A DNA stretch of 61,220 bases, taken from Acidobacteriota bacterium. GTDB taxonomy: Bacteria > Acidobacteriota > Terriglobia > Acidiferrales > UBA7541. The notes beneath the pieces are model-generated. The model saw only the letters and a program-made list of their open reading frames with translations, ran no database searches and was not told where the DNA came from. Shown one piece after another: positions 1-9,477 of this stretch (positions are counted from its first letter, which is position 1; each line of letters begins with the position of its first letter). Location: assembly GCA_021324935.1 (NCBI GenBank), contig JAJPIE010000032.1:1-61220 (forward strand), written 5' to 3'. A program made the position numbers and the translations under genes.

Positions 1-801
1 TCGATCATCACCATCAGCGGCGGCGAACCGTTGATGCACCCGGACCTCGACGAGATGATCCGCCACATCCGCGCGCGCGGCATGATCGCCGGGCTGATCA
101 CCAACGGTTTTTTTCTAAATAAGGAACGCATTCAGCGGCTGAACGATGCGGGGCTGGAGCACCTGCAAATCAGCATCGACAACGCCATGCCCGATGAAAC
201 GTCCAAAAAAAGCCTGAAATCCCTGGACGGGCGCCTGGAAATGCTTTCCGAATGGGCGGAGTTCCAGGTGAACATCAATTCCGTGCTCGGCAGCGGCGTG
301 AAAAATTCCGAAGATGCCCTGACGATCGCGCACCGCGCGCTGGAACTTGGTTTTACGAGCACGGTGGGCATCATCCACGACCACGACGGGCAATTGAAAC
401 CGCTCGGGGCGCGCGACCAGGAGATTTTTGAAGAGATCATGACGCTGGGAAAGCGCTCGTTTTCGCGCTTCAACGCGTTTCAGCACAATGTGGCTCGCGG
501 CCGCGAGCATGACTGGAAGTGCCGCGCCGGCTCCCGCTACCTCTATATCTGCGAAGACGGGCTGGTGCACTGGTGCTCGCAGCAGCGCGGGTATCCCGGC
601 GTTCCGCTGGCGCAATACACGGATGAGATGCGCCACCGCGAATATTTGACCCACAAAGGTTGCGCGCCGTGGTGCACGGTGAGCTGTGTGCAGCAGGTAG
701 GCATCCTGGACAACTGGCGCTCCCCGCAGACACTGCAACCTATGCCGGCCGTGGTGCCGCAGAAGACGGAGCTAGTCCAGATCGCAAAGCAGGGGGGCTG
801 A
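1..801 (+). CDS. Radical SAM protein, C-terminal part (5' end outside the window)
   Basis: Frame 1 is open from the first base, so the gene begins upstream and its CxxxCxxC cluster motif is not visible. What remains starts just before the GGEP motif (SAM amino-group binding), followed by an NGFFL strand and a TIM-barrel-like half. The C-terminal third holds many cysteines (WKCRAG, YICEDG, HWCSQQ, then a [10 protein letters not shown] cluster), resembling the auxiliary-cluster (SPASM/twitch) tails of peptide- or sugar-modifying radical SAM enzymes. Substrate cannot be deduced. A strong terminator follows at 866, so this gene ends its transcript. Family is secure; subfamily is not. Confidence 0.85.
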   Translation, partial: SIITISGGEPLMHPDLDEMIRHIRARGMIAGLITNGFFLNKERIQRLNDAGLEHLQISIDNAMPDETSKKSLKSLDGRLEMLSEWAEFQVNINSVLGSGVKNSEDALTIAHRALELGFTSTVGIIHDHDGQLKPLGARDQEIFEEIMTLGKRSFSRFNAFQHNVARGREHDWKCRAGSRYLYICEDGLVHWCSQQRGYPGVPLAQYTDEMRHREYLTHKGCAPWCTVSCVQQVGILDNWRSPQTLQPMPAVVPQKTELVQIAKQGG

Positions 802-865
802 GAAGAAAGAAGCAACGAAATAACGAAGTCAGGAAACACCGAAAAACGAAAGCGGATTCGAGAAG

Positions 866-888
866 GCGCGGCGGGGGCTGCGCTTTTT
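866..888 (+). terminator. Rho-independent terminator after the radical SAM gene
   Basis: GCGCGGC (866-872) pairs with GCTGCGC (877-883) across a GGGG loop, with one G-U pair, and is followed directly by TTTTT and then GTCTTTT. This is the clearest intrinsic terminator in the window. It separates the radical SAM gene from the ABC transporter genes. Confidence 0.8.
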
Positions 889-967
889 GTCTTTTGGAGT
901 TGTGCCTTGCGAACAGGGCGCGCTGGAGTTCGTTGACGGTTGGGTGCGGGTTCTCAAAAATGAATGC

Positions 968-1923
968 ATGGCCCAGCCGGCGATTGAAATCGAGAATCTT
1001 TCGAAGGAATACCCCTACGGCTTCCTTCATCTGAAGCGGAAAAAATCGCTGGAAAACCTGACCATGCGGGTCGAGGGCGGCGAGGTCTTCGGCTTTCTGG
1101 GGCCAACGGCGCGGGGAAATCCACCACCATCAAGCTGCTGATGCGGCTGATTTTTCCCACCTCCGGCGGCGCGCGCATCCTCGGAAAATCCATCAACGAC
1201 GTTTCCGTGCACGGCAGCATCGGTTATCTCCCGGAACAACCCTATTTCTACGACTACCTGACGGCCCACGAGGTGCTGGACTATTTCGCGCGATTCCACG
1301 GCCTGACGGCCAATGACCGGCGCGCGCGCGTCGAGGGCATGCTCAAAAAGGTGGGGCTCGAGTCCGCGAAAAAAATTCAGTTGCGGAAATACTCGAAGGG
1401 CATGCTGCAGCGCGTGGGGTTGGCGCAGGCGATTTTGCATCGCCCGCAAGTGGTGGTGCTGGACGAGCCGATGTCCGGCCTGGATCCGCTCGGGCGGCGC
1501 GAGGTGCGCGACATCATTTTGGAGTTGAAGCGTGAAGGCCGCACGGTGCTTTTCTCCACTCATGTGCTTTCGGACGCGGAAATGCTCTGCGACCGCGTGG
1601 GCGTGATCGTCGGCGGCAAACTGCGCGGCGTTGGCATGCCGGGCGAACTGATGGAAATAAAATCGCACGGCATGGAAATCCTGTTTGAGTTGCCGAACGA
1701 GCCCTCGAATTTTCCGTTGCTCGCAAAAGCAGCGAGAACGGGCGAGCGCTACCGTGTGCAACTCCCGGAAGCGGAATTGTATGACGCGTTTGACCAGTTG
1801 AAAGCCGCCGGGGCGCGCATTTCCTCCGTGACGCAACTCAAACCAACACTGGAAGAGTTTTTCATGAATCTCGTCGAAGCCGACCGCGCGCAAGCGGCCG
1901 CCGTGGAGGTGAGCGGCAAATGA
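968..1923 (+). CDS. ABC transporter ATP-binding protein, frameshifted in Walker A
   Basis: ATPase subunit of an ABC-2 type exporter. From ATG 968 the protein reads MAQPAIEIENLSKEY and reaches the P-loop, where GPNGAGKST is spoiled: one base (a C after 1103) is missing, so the frame becomes GPTARGNP and stops at 1140. Reading on in the neighbouring frame gives the rest: a degenerate signature YSKGM, Walker B VVVLDEPMSGLDP, and the switch His in STHVLSD. Restored, the protein is about 318 residues, normal for the family. It overlaps the permease by ATGA at 1920. Because the rest is perfectly conserved, a sequencing deletion is more likely than a real mutation. Confidence 0.85.
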
Positions 1924-2696
1924 GAAATATCCGCGCGGTGGCCGCAAACACGTTTCGCGAGGCGGTACGCGACCGCGTGCTCTATAACCTGGTGTTTTTC
2001 GCGTTGCTGATGATGGGCGCGGCGATTCTGGTGGGACAAATTTCGATCGGTATCCAGCAGGATGTCATCGTCAGCCTGGGCCTTTCGGCGATTTCCATCA
2101 TCGGCATTTTCATCGCGGTTTTCCTGGGCGTGGCGCTGGTTTCCAAAGAGATGGACAAACGTACGCTCTATTCCTTGCTGGCCAAGCCGGTCCATCGCTG
2201 GGAATTTCTGCTCGGCAAATTCGTGGGCCTGGTGCTGACGCTGGCGGTGAACACCGCGGCGATGACCCTCGGTTTGTATGCCGCGCTGTGGAGTGTGAAG
2301 CGCCCGTTGGAGCCCGCGGATGCGTACATCCTGGTTGCTGTCTATCTGATCCTTCTCAAATTGGCGTTGATCGTGGCACTGGCGCTGCTTTTTTCCTGCT
2401 TCACTTCTCCGTTTCTCGCCATTCTGTTCACCGTGGGGCTTTACGTTACCGGGCTGTTCGCAGGCGATCTGCGGACGGTGCGCGGTCTCCGAATGGATCC
2501 ATCTACACTGCAATTCACGCGCGGCATTTCCTACCTGTTGCCGAACTTCCAGAATTTTGACGTGATGGCCCCGGTGGTGCACGGACAGGGCGTCCCGGCC
2601 TCGTTCGTTTGGAACGCCACCGTCTATGCGCTGCTCTACACCGCCATCGTGCTGGCTGGGGCCGCGGCGGTTTTTTCCCGCCGCAACCTGAAATGA
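1920..2696 (+). CDS. ABC-2 type transporter permease
   Basis: A 258-residue inner-membrane protein with about six hydrophobic segments, starting MRNIRAVAANTFREAV, a typical start for ABC-2 permeases of this kind. A cytoplasmic segment after the second helix reads SKEMDKRTLYSLLAKPV, also typical of the family. Its ATG overlaps the stop of the ATPase gene, and its stop overlaps the next start (ATGA at 2693), so the three genes are translationally coupled. The pair is probably an exporter; the substrate is not indicated. Confidence 0.85.
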   Translation: MRNIRAVAANTFREAVRDRVLYNLVFFALLMMGAAILVGQISIGIQQDVIVSLGLSAISIIGIFIAVFLGVALVSKEMDKRTLYSLLAKPVHRWEFLLGKFVGLVLTLAVNTAAMTLGLYAALWSVKRPLEPADAYILVAVYLILLKLALIVALALLFSCFTSPFLAILFTVGLYVTGLFAGDLRTVRGLRMDPSTLQFTRGISYLLPNFQNFDVMAPVVHGQGVPASFVWNATVYALLYTAIVLAGAAAVFSRRNLK

Positions 2697-3610
2697 ATCG
2701 CAAAGCGATCCACGGAACTCTTTTTGCCGCCTTGCTGCTGGCGGGTTTCCTCGGTGTGTGGAGGCTGCAACTGGCGATGGACGGCCAGCATTCCGCGGAA
2801 CGAATGGAAGAGCAAGAACTGACGCTGCGCTCTCCAGCGGTGCTAAAGAAGCTGAGCCTGGAGTACGCGCCGCTGATGGGCGCGATTTATTGGACGCGCG
2901 CGGTGCAATATTACGGCGAAAAGCACCGCTTGCACGACCCGCATCTGGAGCTTCTCTGGCCGCTGCTCGACATCACCACCACGCTTGATCCGCAACTCAT
3001 CGTGGCTTACCGCTTCGGCGCAGTTTTTTTGAGCGATTCTCCGCCGCGCGGCGCGGGGCAACCCGACCGGGCCGTGGAGTTGCTGGAACGCGGCATGAAG
3101 GCGAATCCCCAGTATTGGCGGTTCTATCAGGATCTCGGCAACGTCTATTACTTCGACAAAAGGGATTACCTAAACGCGACGCGCGCCTTCGAAGCCGGCG
3201 GCAGATTTCCCGGCGCTCCGCCATTCCTGAAAATCATGGCCGCCAGAATCGCCGCGCAAGGCGAATCGCTGGAGACTTCTTACGCGTTGTGGCTGGATAT
3301 TTACCAAAGCACGACCAATTCGGAAATCCGCAAGAATGCCGAAGACCACCTGCGTCTGGTGAAAGCAGAAATGGATTTGCGCGAACTGAATCGGCTCGCC
3401 GATGAGTTTGAAACCAAGTTGCGCCGGCGCCCGCTTCGCATCGGCGACCTGATCGAAACGGGACTCCTGCCGGGGCAGCCGCGAGACCCGGAGGGGTTTC
3501 CCTATGTGCTGGGCGAAGGCGGGAGGGCGGAGATTGACCCGAAGAGTCCGCTCCACGAGGACTGGCTGAGAGATCAGTTCTTCGCAAAACAGGCCAATTC
3601 CGTCCGGTAG
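2693..3610 (+). CDS. Membrane-anchored TPR-like protein
   Basis: ATG 2693 overlaps the permease stop and is preferred over upstream alternatives because it opens with MNRKAIHGT followed by a hydrophobic signal-anchor (about residues 6-24). The remaining roughly 280 residues are soluble and helical, with TPR-like pairs around GMKANPQYWRFYQDLGNVYY and the ALWLDIYQ region. No catalytic motif is visible. Coupling to the ABC genes suggests an accessory role in the same export or envelope process. It converges on the M1 peptidase gene, leaving only 7 bp between stops. Confidence 0.7.
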   Translation: MNRKAIHGTLFAALLLAGFLGVWRLQLAMDGQHSAERMEEQELTLRSPAVLKKLSLEYAPLMGAIYWTRAVQYYGEKHRLHDPHLELLWPLLDITTTLDPQLIVAYRFGAVFLSDSPPRGAGQPDRAVELLERGMKANPQYWRFYQDLGNVYYFDKRDYLNATRAFEAGGRFPGAPPFLKIMAARIAAQGESLETSYALWLDIYQSTTNSEIRKNAEDHLRLVKAEMDLRELNRLADEFETKLRRRPLRIGDLIETGLLPGQPRDPEGFPYVLGEGGRAEIDPKSPLHEDWLRDQFFAKQANSVR

Positions 3611-3617
3611 CGCAGTT

Positions 3618-6056
3618 CTATTCGGCGACGCACAGCAGCGTCATGTGCGGATCGATCAGGAGTTTGTGGGGTTCCTGGGCCGAGGTGAAGCTGAACGGCG
3701 TATCCTCGCCCGTGGCGATCACGCGGCCTAGGTAAACGGTGCGCCCCGTCATCGTGCTCGCATAGAGCGGCACGGGCGCAAGGAAATAGTCCGGGACGCC
3801 ACTTTGCAGAAGTTTGCCGCGAACCTGGTAGCCCTTCTCTGTGCGGTGCGTGGTGAATTCCACTTTGTAGTGGGGGATGCCGGTGCCGCGCACGTACTCC
3901 GCGAAAAACCATTCCATCGAGTGCCCGCCCTCCAGGTCCATCTCTTTTGTCATCACCGCTTCCACCTCCTTCTGGAGGTCCTCAGTGGTCAGGGATTTCT
4001 GCGCATACTTCGTCACCAGGGTGCGCAGCAGGGCATGGAAGCGAGCGTCCGCATCCTTGCCGCGCGCCGCGCCCGGCTGCCGGAGCATTTCGCGCAGCAT
4101 GTGGATGATCCAGGCGCCTTTGGAATAGACCAGCACGTTGTAGGCGCTGGGCGATCGGGAAGTGCTCAAGCGCGTACCTTCGATCACCGGCCCGATCTCC
4201 ACCGGAGGCCGGTCTTCTTCGATGGTTTTCGTGATCAAGCGTTTCCGATACCGGTCGAGCCATGTGGCCAGAGTGTGCTCCTGGCTTTTCTGCGAATCGG
4301 CGAAGAGCAGCGCCAGGTACTCCGCGATGGACTCGTTAATCCACTGGTCGTGATACGAGGACCAGCCCACCACGTTGCCCCACCACTGGTGGGCGACTTC
4401 GTGGAAGGGAATCACATCATTGAAAAACGAGCGGCCGGTGGTGGAAAGTCCGGCGCGGGACTGCGCTTCCTCCGGCAGAAAAGAGTACGTGGAGAGATAC
4501 AGAAGGCCGGGCCAGCCCTGGCCGAAAGTGCCGGGAATCTGCGAGACCTCGAGATTCCGGTATGGGAACGGGCCGGAATAGATCTCTTCGAAGCGAATCG
4601 CGGAATCGATCTCATGCGCAAGCTGCTTGAGAAATGCGGCGGGGCTCGGCGGAGGCTGCGGCGGCATGGTTTCGATGGACGGCCGGTTTAACAGGGGAAT
4701 GGTCGGCGGCGTTTGCGGCGGCGCGGAGTTAGCCAGGTACGCGCGCAGAATCTCTTCGAGCTGCTTGTTGGCGTAGACCTCGACGGTATAGTTTTCCGAA
4801 TTCACCGCAGTGCTCGCGTATTCGCCGAGATTGAAACCCGTTTGCGTGACGGGAATATCGGTGGTCCATTTGGCGGTGCACGTGTCTCCCTCTTCCCGTT
4901 CGGCGGATTTGGTTCCCGTGGCCACCAGGCGCAGGCGCTTCGGCCAGTGGAAAGTCAATTCATACTGCGCGAAATCGGAGGCATCGCCGTAATGCGGATA
5001 CCAGCTTTCGCGCGCGCCGACAAACAGAACGCCGTTGCCCGCGTCCTGAATCACGTCGCCGCTGTAGCGGAAATTAAGGGTGAAATTTGAGCCTTGGGCC
5101 GGCGGCTTTGGAAGAATCACGATCAACGTGTCGTGGCCGCGGGTATTGATTTCCTGTTCGGTGAGGCCCTCGTTCTGAAAAAAGGGCAGAGCTTCGCCGG
5201 TTTTACCGGTGACACTGGCCACTTTCAGGGAGCGCGACAGTTCGACTTCCAAAATCGATTGCGAGGGGGCCAGCGCGCGGAATTCTATGGAAGCGTTGCC
5301 CTCGAGAGAGTCGTCGGAATGAATGTTCGTGTCGATGCGATAGTGGAGCGCGTCGAAGGGGGCTGGCATCGCCGTGAAGCCCGGCAGCGCATAGGAGGCC
5401 CAAACGTCGTAGTAGATGAACTTGTCCACGGTGCGCGGCTGGCCAAGGACAAAATTCTCCTCGCGCGTGGGATCGAGCAGGACATCGAACGGCCCGGTGA
5501 CCGCGCCATCGAGGCCGGCGTGGAAAAAATGCGGCAGAGCAGGCGAAATCTGCTCGGCCAGGATGCGCAGGGAGTGCGATGCATTCAGGCGATCGAGGCT
5601 GGTTTGCCAGGCCATGCCGAAACGTTCGTTGGGCTGGGGCGTCAATTGCGCGCGCTGCAGCGCGTGAAGGAGCTCCGCGCCGGAATCGTCGGTGAAGCGC
5701 ACATAGGCGGAGAGAAACTGTTGATCGAGCACCGGAGAGCCGAGCGACCGCGCGAGTTGCTGCTTTTCCACGGGGTCGCGGGGCAGCGCCAGTGCGTGGC
5801 CAATGCCGGTGAAGACGAATCCGGTGATTCGTCCGTCGAACGGGCGGAAGAAGGCGATCTTGCCGTCCTGGAACGAAAGCACCGCGTCGCCTTTGCGCAA
5901 CTCCACACGGTCCTTACTCGTGACGGTGTAGACGTTTTGGGAGTCGATTTGTAGCGCATTCAGTGCCGCAAGAACTTCCCGTGGCGAAGAATCCGCGGCG
6001 GCGCAGGCGAACGGAACAAAACACACAAAAACCAGAAGAACCCGGCGAAAACCCAT
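3618..6056 (-). CDS. M1-family metallopeptidase (aminopeptidase N-like), secreted
   Basis: An 812-residue protein from MGFRRVLLV. The N-terminus is a signal peptide ending near CAAADSS. Zinc ligands are visible as HEVAH at residues 552-556 with the third ligand Glu in NESIAEY 19 residues after the second His, the HExxH-x18-E pattern of M1 gluzincins. The region before it (PFPYRNLEVSQIP and GQGWPGLLYLS) matches the M1 fold, but the classical GAMEN sequence is replaced by a divergent stretch near FGQGWPG. Roughly 300 N-terminal residues are non-catalytic. Likely a periplasmic or extracellular peptidase. The open frame extends far upstream of this Met, but the signal peptide fixes the start. Confidence 0.85.
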   Translation of the reverse strand: MGFRRVLLVFVCFVPFACAAADSSPREVLAALNALQIDSQNVYTVTSKDRVELRKGDAVLSFQDGKIAFFRPFDGRITGFVFTGIGHALALPRDPVEKQQLARSLGSPVLDQQFLSAYVRFTDDSGAELLHALQRAQLTPQPNERFGMAWQTSLDRLNASHSLRILAEQISPALPHFFHAGLDGAVTGPFDVLLDPTREENFVLGQPRTVDKFIYYDVWASYALPGFTAMPAPFDALHYRIDTNIHSDDSLEGNASIEFRALAPSQSILEVELSRSLKVASVTGKTGEALPFFQNEGLTEQEINTRGHDTLIVILPKPPAQGSNFTLNFRYSGDVIQDAGNGVLFVGARESWYPHYGDASDFAQYELTFHWPKRLRLVATGTKSAEREEGDTCTAKWTTDIPVTQTGFNLGEYASTAVNSENYTVEVYANKQLEEILRAYLANSAPPQTPPTIPLLNRPSIETMPPQPPPSPAAFLKQLAHEIDSAIRFEEIYSGPFPYRNLEVSQIPGTFGQGWPGLLYLSTYSFLPEEAQSRAGLSTTGRSFFNDVIPFHEVAHQWWGNVVGWSSYHDQWINESIAEYLALLFADSQKSQEHTLATWLDRYRKRLITKTIEEDRPPVEIGPVIEGTRLSTSRSPSAYNVLVYSKGAWIIHMLREMLRQPGAARGKDADARFHALLRTLVTKYAQKSLTTEDLQKEVEAVMTKEMDLEGGHSMEWFFAEYVRGTGIPHYKVEFTTHRTEKGYQVRGKLLQSGVPDYFLAPVPLYASTMTGRTVYLGRVIATGEDTPFSFTSAQEPHKLLIDPHMTLLCVAE

Positions 6057-6062
6057 GAAACG

Positions 6063-6092
6063 AGTGTAGACACATTCGGCACCGCCGAACAA
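6063..6092 (-). promoter_or_regulatory. Candidate promoter of the M1 peptidase gene
   Basis: On the minus strand TTGTTC (6087-6092) and TACACT (6063-6068) are separated by 18 bp. Transcription would begin almost at the ATG (6056), giving a very short or absent leader. By-eye match only. Confidence 0.3.
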
Positions 6093-6134
6093 GGCGGAAC
6101 GCCGCGTCGCTCCTGCGGGAACTAGAATGGGGGT

Positions 6135-7586
6135 ATGCGCCGGACGCGGAACCTCGTCAGGATGGCGGCAGTCCTCGCCTGCGGCCTTTTTTGCGCAGCC
6201 GCGGCCCGCGCGGACAAGATCGTCCTGAAGAATGGCCGGAAAATCATGGCGTCCAATGTCGTCGAGGATGGCGACAAGGTCCGCTACGAAACCTCCGCCG
6301 GGCAAATGGCGCTGCCCAAATCGATCGTTGACCACATCGAAAAGGGCGGCCTGGTGCCCGTGATGGATTCCCCGGCCGCCGCCGCGGCCAGCCTCACTGC
6401 CGAGCCTCCCGAGCTCCCTCCCGTTGCCAACGCCTCCGAGATCGATCAAGGGGCCGTGCACGACGGCGCGGTGGACCGCAACTACATCGCCAGGCTGGTA
6501 AGCGACACGCGGGCGGGCGGCGCGCTGGCCAACCAAGCGGCCGCCCGCGCGTATCACGCGGCTTCGCAGTTTGAGCTCGCCAAAGGCGAGCTGGCGGGCG
6601 CTTTGAACGATGCGCGCAGCGCGCTGACCTATGTGCCGGAGGAGCCGGCACTGCTGATGAACGTGGCGTATCTTCACCTGCGGCAAAGTCAGTTCAAGGA
6701 ATCGCTGGAATATTTGCAGCGGGCGGAGCGCGTGGCTCCGAAAAGCGCGGACGTCTACAAGCTGGAGGGCTGGGCGTATTACGGAATGAACCGCCCGGAT
6801 CAGGCGGTGGCGAACTGGAAAAAATCCCTTGCGTTGCGGCCCGACGCGGACACCCAGACCGCGCTCGACAAGGCCTTGAAGGACAAAAACGAGGAAGAGA
6901 ATTACAAGGAAAACGAGAGCGCCCATTTTCAGTTGAAATATAACGGCGCGGCGCAGCCGGAACTTGCGCGGCAGGTGCTGCACGTGCTGGAAGAACATTA
7001 CGATTCCATCGAGTCGGAGCTGAATTATTCGCCCCCGGATCCCATCGGCGTGGTGCTCTATACGCAGCAGAGCTTCGCGGACATCACGCGGGCGCCCGGC
7101 TGGGTGGGCGCGCTGAACGACGGCAGGATTCGCGTGCCGGTGCAGGGCTTGACGGAAGTGGATTCGGAATTATCGCGCGTGTTGCGGCACGAATTGACGC
7201 ACAGCTTCATCCAGCAGAAAACGCACGGGCGCGCGCCCACCTGGATTCAGGAAGGCGTGGCGCAGTGGATGGAGGGGAAGCGCAGCGACGAAAACGCCGC
7301 GGTTCTGGTGCAGATTTACGACGCCGGGCAGGCCGCGCCGCTGGGCCGCCTGGAAGGCTCCTGGATGGGCCTGCAGGGAGACATGGCTCGCTATGCGTAT
7401 GCCTGGGCGCTGGCGAACGTGGAATACATCGCGGAGACCAACGGCATGGGAGACATCGAGCGCATTCTGGATCGCCTCGGCGCGGGCGAGCCCACCGAGC
7501 GGGCGCTCCGCGAAGTCCTGCACGACGATTACGGCGATTTGATGCAATCCACCGCCGATTACCTCAAGAAAAACTACGGGCATTAG
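6135..7586 (+). CDS. TPR protein with a C-terminal zinc-peptidase (peptidase MA-like) domain
   Basis: A 483-residue exported protein. Signal peptide MRRTRNLVRMAAVLACG ends near AAARADK. Residues about 27-80 resemble a small beta domain found before TPRs (KIVLKNGRKI, VRYETSAGQ). TPR repeats occupy about 130-250. The C-terminal part carries HELTH (residues 352-356) and a downstream Glu in WIQEGVAQW, the gluzincin arrangement of the peptidase MA family. This combination is common in acidobacterial genomes; the substrate is unknown. Transcribed divergently from the M1 peptidase gene with 78 bp between starts. Confidence 0.8.
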   Translation: MRRTRNLVRMAAVLACGLFCAAAARADKIVLKNGRKIMASNVVEDGDKVRYETSAGQMALPKSIVDHIEKGGLVPVMDSPAAAAASLTAEPPELPPVANASEIDQGAVHDGAVDRNYIARLVSDTRAGGALANQAAARAYHAASQFELAKGELAGALNDARSALTYVPEEPALLMNVAYLHLRQSQFKESLEYLQRAERVAPKSADVYKLEGWAYYGMNRPDQAVANWKKSLALRPDADTQTALDKALKDKNEEENYKENESAHFQLKYNGAAQPELARQVLHVLEEHYDSIESELNYSPPDPIGVVLYTQQSFADITRAPGWVGALNDGRIRVPVQGLTEVDSELSRVLRHELTHSFIQQKTHGRAPTWIQEGVAQWMEGKRSDENAAVLVQIYDAGQAAPLGRLEGSWMGLQGDMARYAYAWALANVEYIAETNGMGDIERILDRLGAGEPTERALREVLHDDYGDLMQSTADYLKKNYGH

Positions 7587-7705
7587 CCGTTTCCCGGACA
7601 ACAAAGGGCAGCAAGCAGACGCCAGGGATCCGGAGACTGGTTGTGGCGAACTGTTACCTGCTCGTTGCTAGTTCTGTTGTCCGAAGTTATCCGAAGAGGC
7701 GCCAA

Positions 7706-8851
7706 TTAATACGCAACTAGCAAGTGCGCGAGAAGCGCGGCGCGCTGCGGCATGGCGTCGACCAGGACGTGCTCATGCTTGGCGTGGGCGCCATCGCCGA
7801 CGGCGCCGAGGCCGTCGAGCGTCGGCACTCCGAGCGCGGCGGTGAAGTTGCCGTCGGAGCCGCCGCCCGCCGCCGCTTCTCCCAGCGAAAAGCCCAGCGT
7901 GCGGGCGATCGATTTGGCGCGGGCAAAAAGCGCGGCGCTGTGTTTGCGTTCGAGCGGCGGGCGGTCGAAGCCGCCGCGAATCTCGAGTTTCGCGCCGCGC
8001 CGCGCGGGCTTGAGCGCATACAGGCGTTTTTCGAGCGCGCGCATATCGGCTTCGCTCCAGGCGCGCAGATCGAGCGCGGCTTCGGCGCGGTCGGCGATCA
8101 CGTTGGTGCGCGAGCCGCCGGAGACCACGTCGGCATTGATGGAGACGCCGCGGCGGAGATTGTTCCATTTTTCAATTCGCGCGATCTGCGCGGCCAGTTC
8201 GTGAATCGCATTGATGCCTTTTTCGGGCGCCAGCCCGGCATGGGAAGCGCGCCCGTGCACGATGAGTTGCGCTTCGCCGACGCCTTTGCGCGAAGTTTTC
8301 AGCGCGCCGCGCGGGCCCAGCGACGGCTCCAGCACAAACACGGCTTCGCTGCGCCGCGCTTCGTCTTCAATCAATCCGCGCGACGTGCCGCTGCCGATCT
8401 CTTCGTCCGAAGTCCACAGAAACACGATGCGCTTCTGCGGGTTCAGCTTTTCTTCGCGAATCGCATCCAGCGCGAAGAGCGCCTGCACGATTCCGCCCTT
8501 CATGTCGAAGGTGCCGGGGCCGTAGGCTTTTCCGCCTTCCACTTTGAAGGGCATTTTGGCGAGCGTGCCGCTGGGATAGACGGTGTCGTAATGGCCGAGC
8601 ACGAAAAGCTGCCCTTTCGGTGGCGCTCCTGGCGGATTCCAGACCACCCGCACGTGATTGCCGCGCTTTTCATTCTTCACGATGCCCACGGTGGCGCCGC
8701 GTCGCAGCCACAAATCGGCCAGGAACTCGCCGCAGCGGTCGGTGGGTTCCTTTTCCAGGCTGGGCGATTCGCGCACGGTCAGTTCGCGCAGGGTTTCCAG
8801 CATGTGGGGGACCTGTTTCCGCAGGAAGGGAAGAACGGGAAGTTGCGCCAT
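7706..8851 (-). CDS. M20-family metallopeptidase (carboxypeptidase G2-like)
   Basis: A 381-residue zinc amidohydrolase starting MAQLPVLPFLRKQ. Metal-site motifs are in order: GHYDTVYPSG (His ligand and catalytic Asp), GPGTFDMKGG (bridging Asp), TSDEEIGSG (catalytic and ligand Glu), and a C-terminal His in DGAHAKHEHV. The dimerisation domain contains GRASHAGLAPEKG. It resembles glutamate carboxypeptidases that remove C-terminal Glu from folates or peptides. An upstream in-frame Met (8902) exists, but the downstream one is the normal family start. No signal peptide, so cytoplasmic. Confidence 0.85.
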   Translation of the reverse strand: MAQLPVLPFLRKQVPHMLETLRELTVRESPSLEKEPTDRCGEFLADLWLRRGATVGIVKNEKRGNHVRVVWNPPGAPPKGQLFVLGHYDTVYPSGTLAKMPFKVEGGKAYGPGTFDMKGGIVQALFALDAIREEKLNPQKRIVFLWTSDEEIGSGTSRGLIEDEARRSEAVFVLEPSLGPRGALKTSRKGVGEAQLIVHGRASHAGLAPEKGINAIHELAAQIARIEKWNNLRRGVSINADVVSGGSRTNVIADRAEAALDLRAWSEADMRALEKRLYALKPARRGAKLEIRGGFDRPPLERKHSAALFARAKSIARTLGFSLGEAAAGGGSDGNFTAALGVPTLDGLGAVGDGAHAKHEHVLVDAMPQRAALLAHLLVAY

Positions 8852-8956
8852 GGCCCTCAAATGGTAGCACGGCCGGTGCAGGCCTCTGTCCGACCGGCTC
8901 AACTTGCAGCCCCTGGACGGGGAAAATGATAAGCTTCCCGAAAGCTGAAAACGGCC

Positions 8957-8962
8957 TATAAT
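8957..8962 (+). promoter_or_regulatory. Promoter -10 box upstream of the lipid A operon
   Basis: A perfect TATAAT lies 62 bp before the fabZ start. No good -35 hexamer is seen 16-18 bp upstream. It is the only promoter-like site found before the fabZ-lpxA-lpxI-oxidoreductase-tonB run. Confidence 0.5.
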
Positions 8963-9024
8963 AGGAAGTTTGCAAACTAATGGAGGGAGTGGTTGCTGTG
9001 GCCATGAGCGAGACAGGAGTTGCC

Positions 9025-9477
9025 ATGCAGCTCGACATCAGCGAGATCCAGAAATACCTGCCGCATAGGTATCCGTTTCTGTTGATCGATAAGGTTGTCG
9101 AGATGGAGCGCTACAAGCGCATCGTGGCGATCAAGAACGTGACCTTCAATGAAGGGTTTTTTCAGGGACACTTTCCCGGCAAGGCGGTGATGCCCGGTGT
9201 GCTGATCTTGGAATCGATGGCGCAGGCGGGCGGGTTGCTGCTGCTGCTGGAAATCCCGGACCGCGAAAAGAAACTCCTTTATCTCGCCTCGATGAGCGAC
9301 GTGAAATTCCGCCGTCCGGTGGTGCCTGGCGATCAACTGCGCCTTGAAGTGAACATCGTCACCTGGAAGGGCGACCTGTGCAAGATTGACGCGAAGGCCT
9401 ACGTGGACGGCAACCTGGCCACGGAAGCGAAAATGCTTTGCGTGATGGCCGACCGGGAAGAAGCCGCAAACTCGTAA
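9025..9477 (+). CDS. fabZ: 3-hydroxyacyl-[acyl-carrier-protein] dehydratase FabZ
   Basis: A 150-residue hot-dog-fold enzyme of fatty-acid elongation; it dehydrates 3-hydroxyacyl-ACP. The core motif LPHRYPFLLID contains the catalytic His, and GHFPGKAVMPGVLILESMAQ carries the conserved helix with the catalytic Glu. The start at 9025 is chosen over Mets at 8980 and 9004 because an AGGAG site sits 5 nt before it and the protein then has normal family length. It ends directly against the lpxA ATG. The fabZ-lpxA order is the usual lipid A arrangement, sharing the 3-hydroxyacyl-ACP pool. Confidence 0.95.
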   Translation: MQLDISEIQKYLPHRYPFLLIDKVVEMERYKRIVAIKNVTFNEGFFQGHFPGKAVMPGVLILESMAQAGGLLLLLEIPDREKKLLYLASMSDVKFRRPVVPGDQLRLEVNIVTWKGDLCKIDAKAYVDGNLATEAKMLCVMADREEAANS

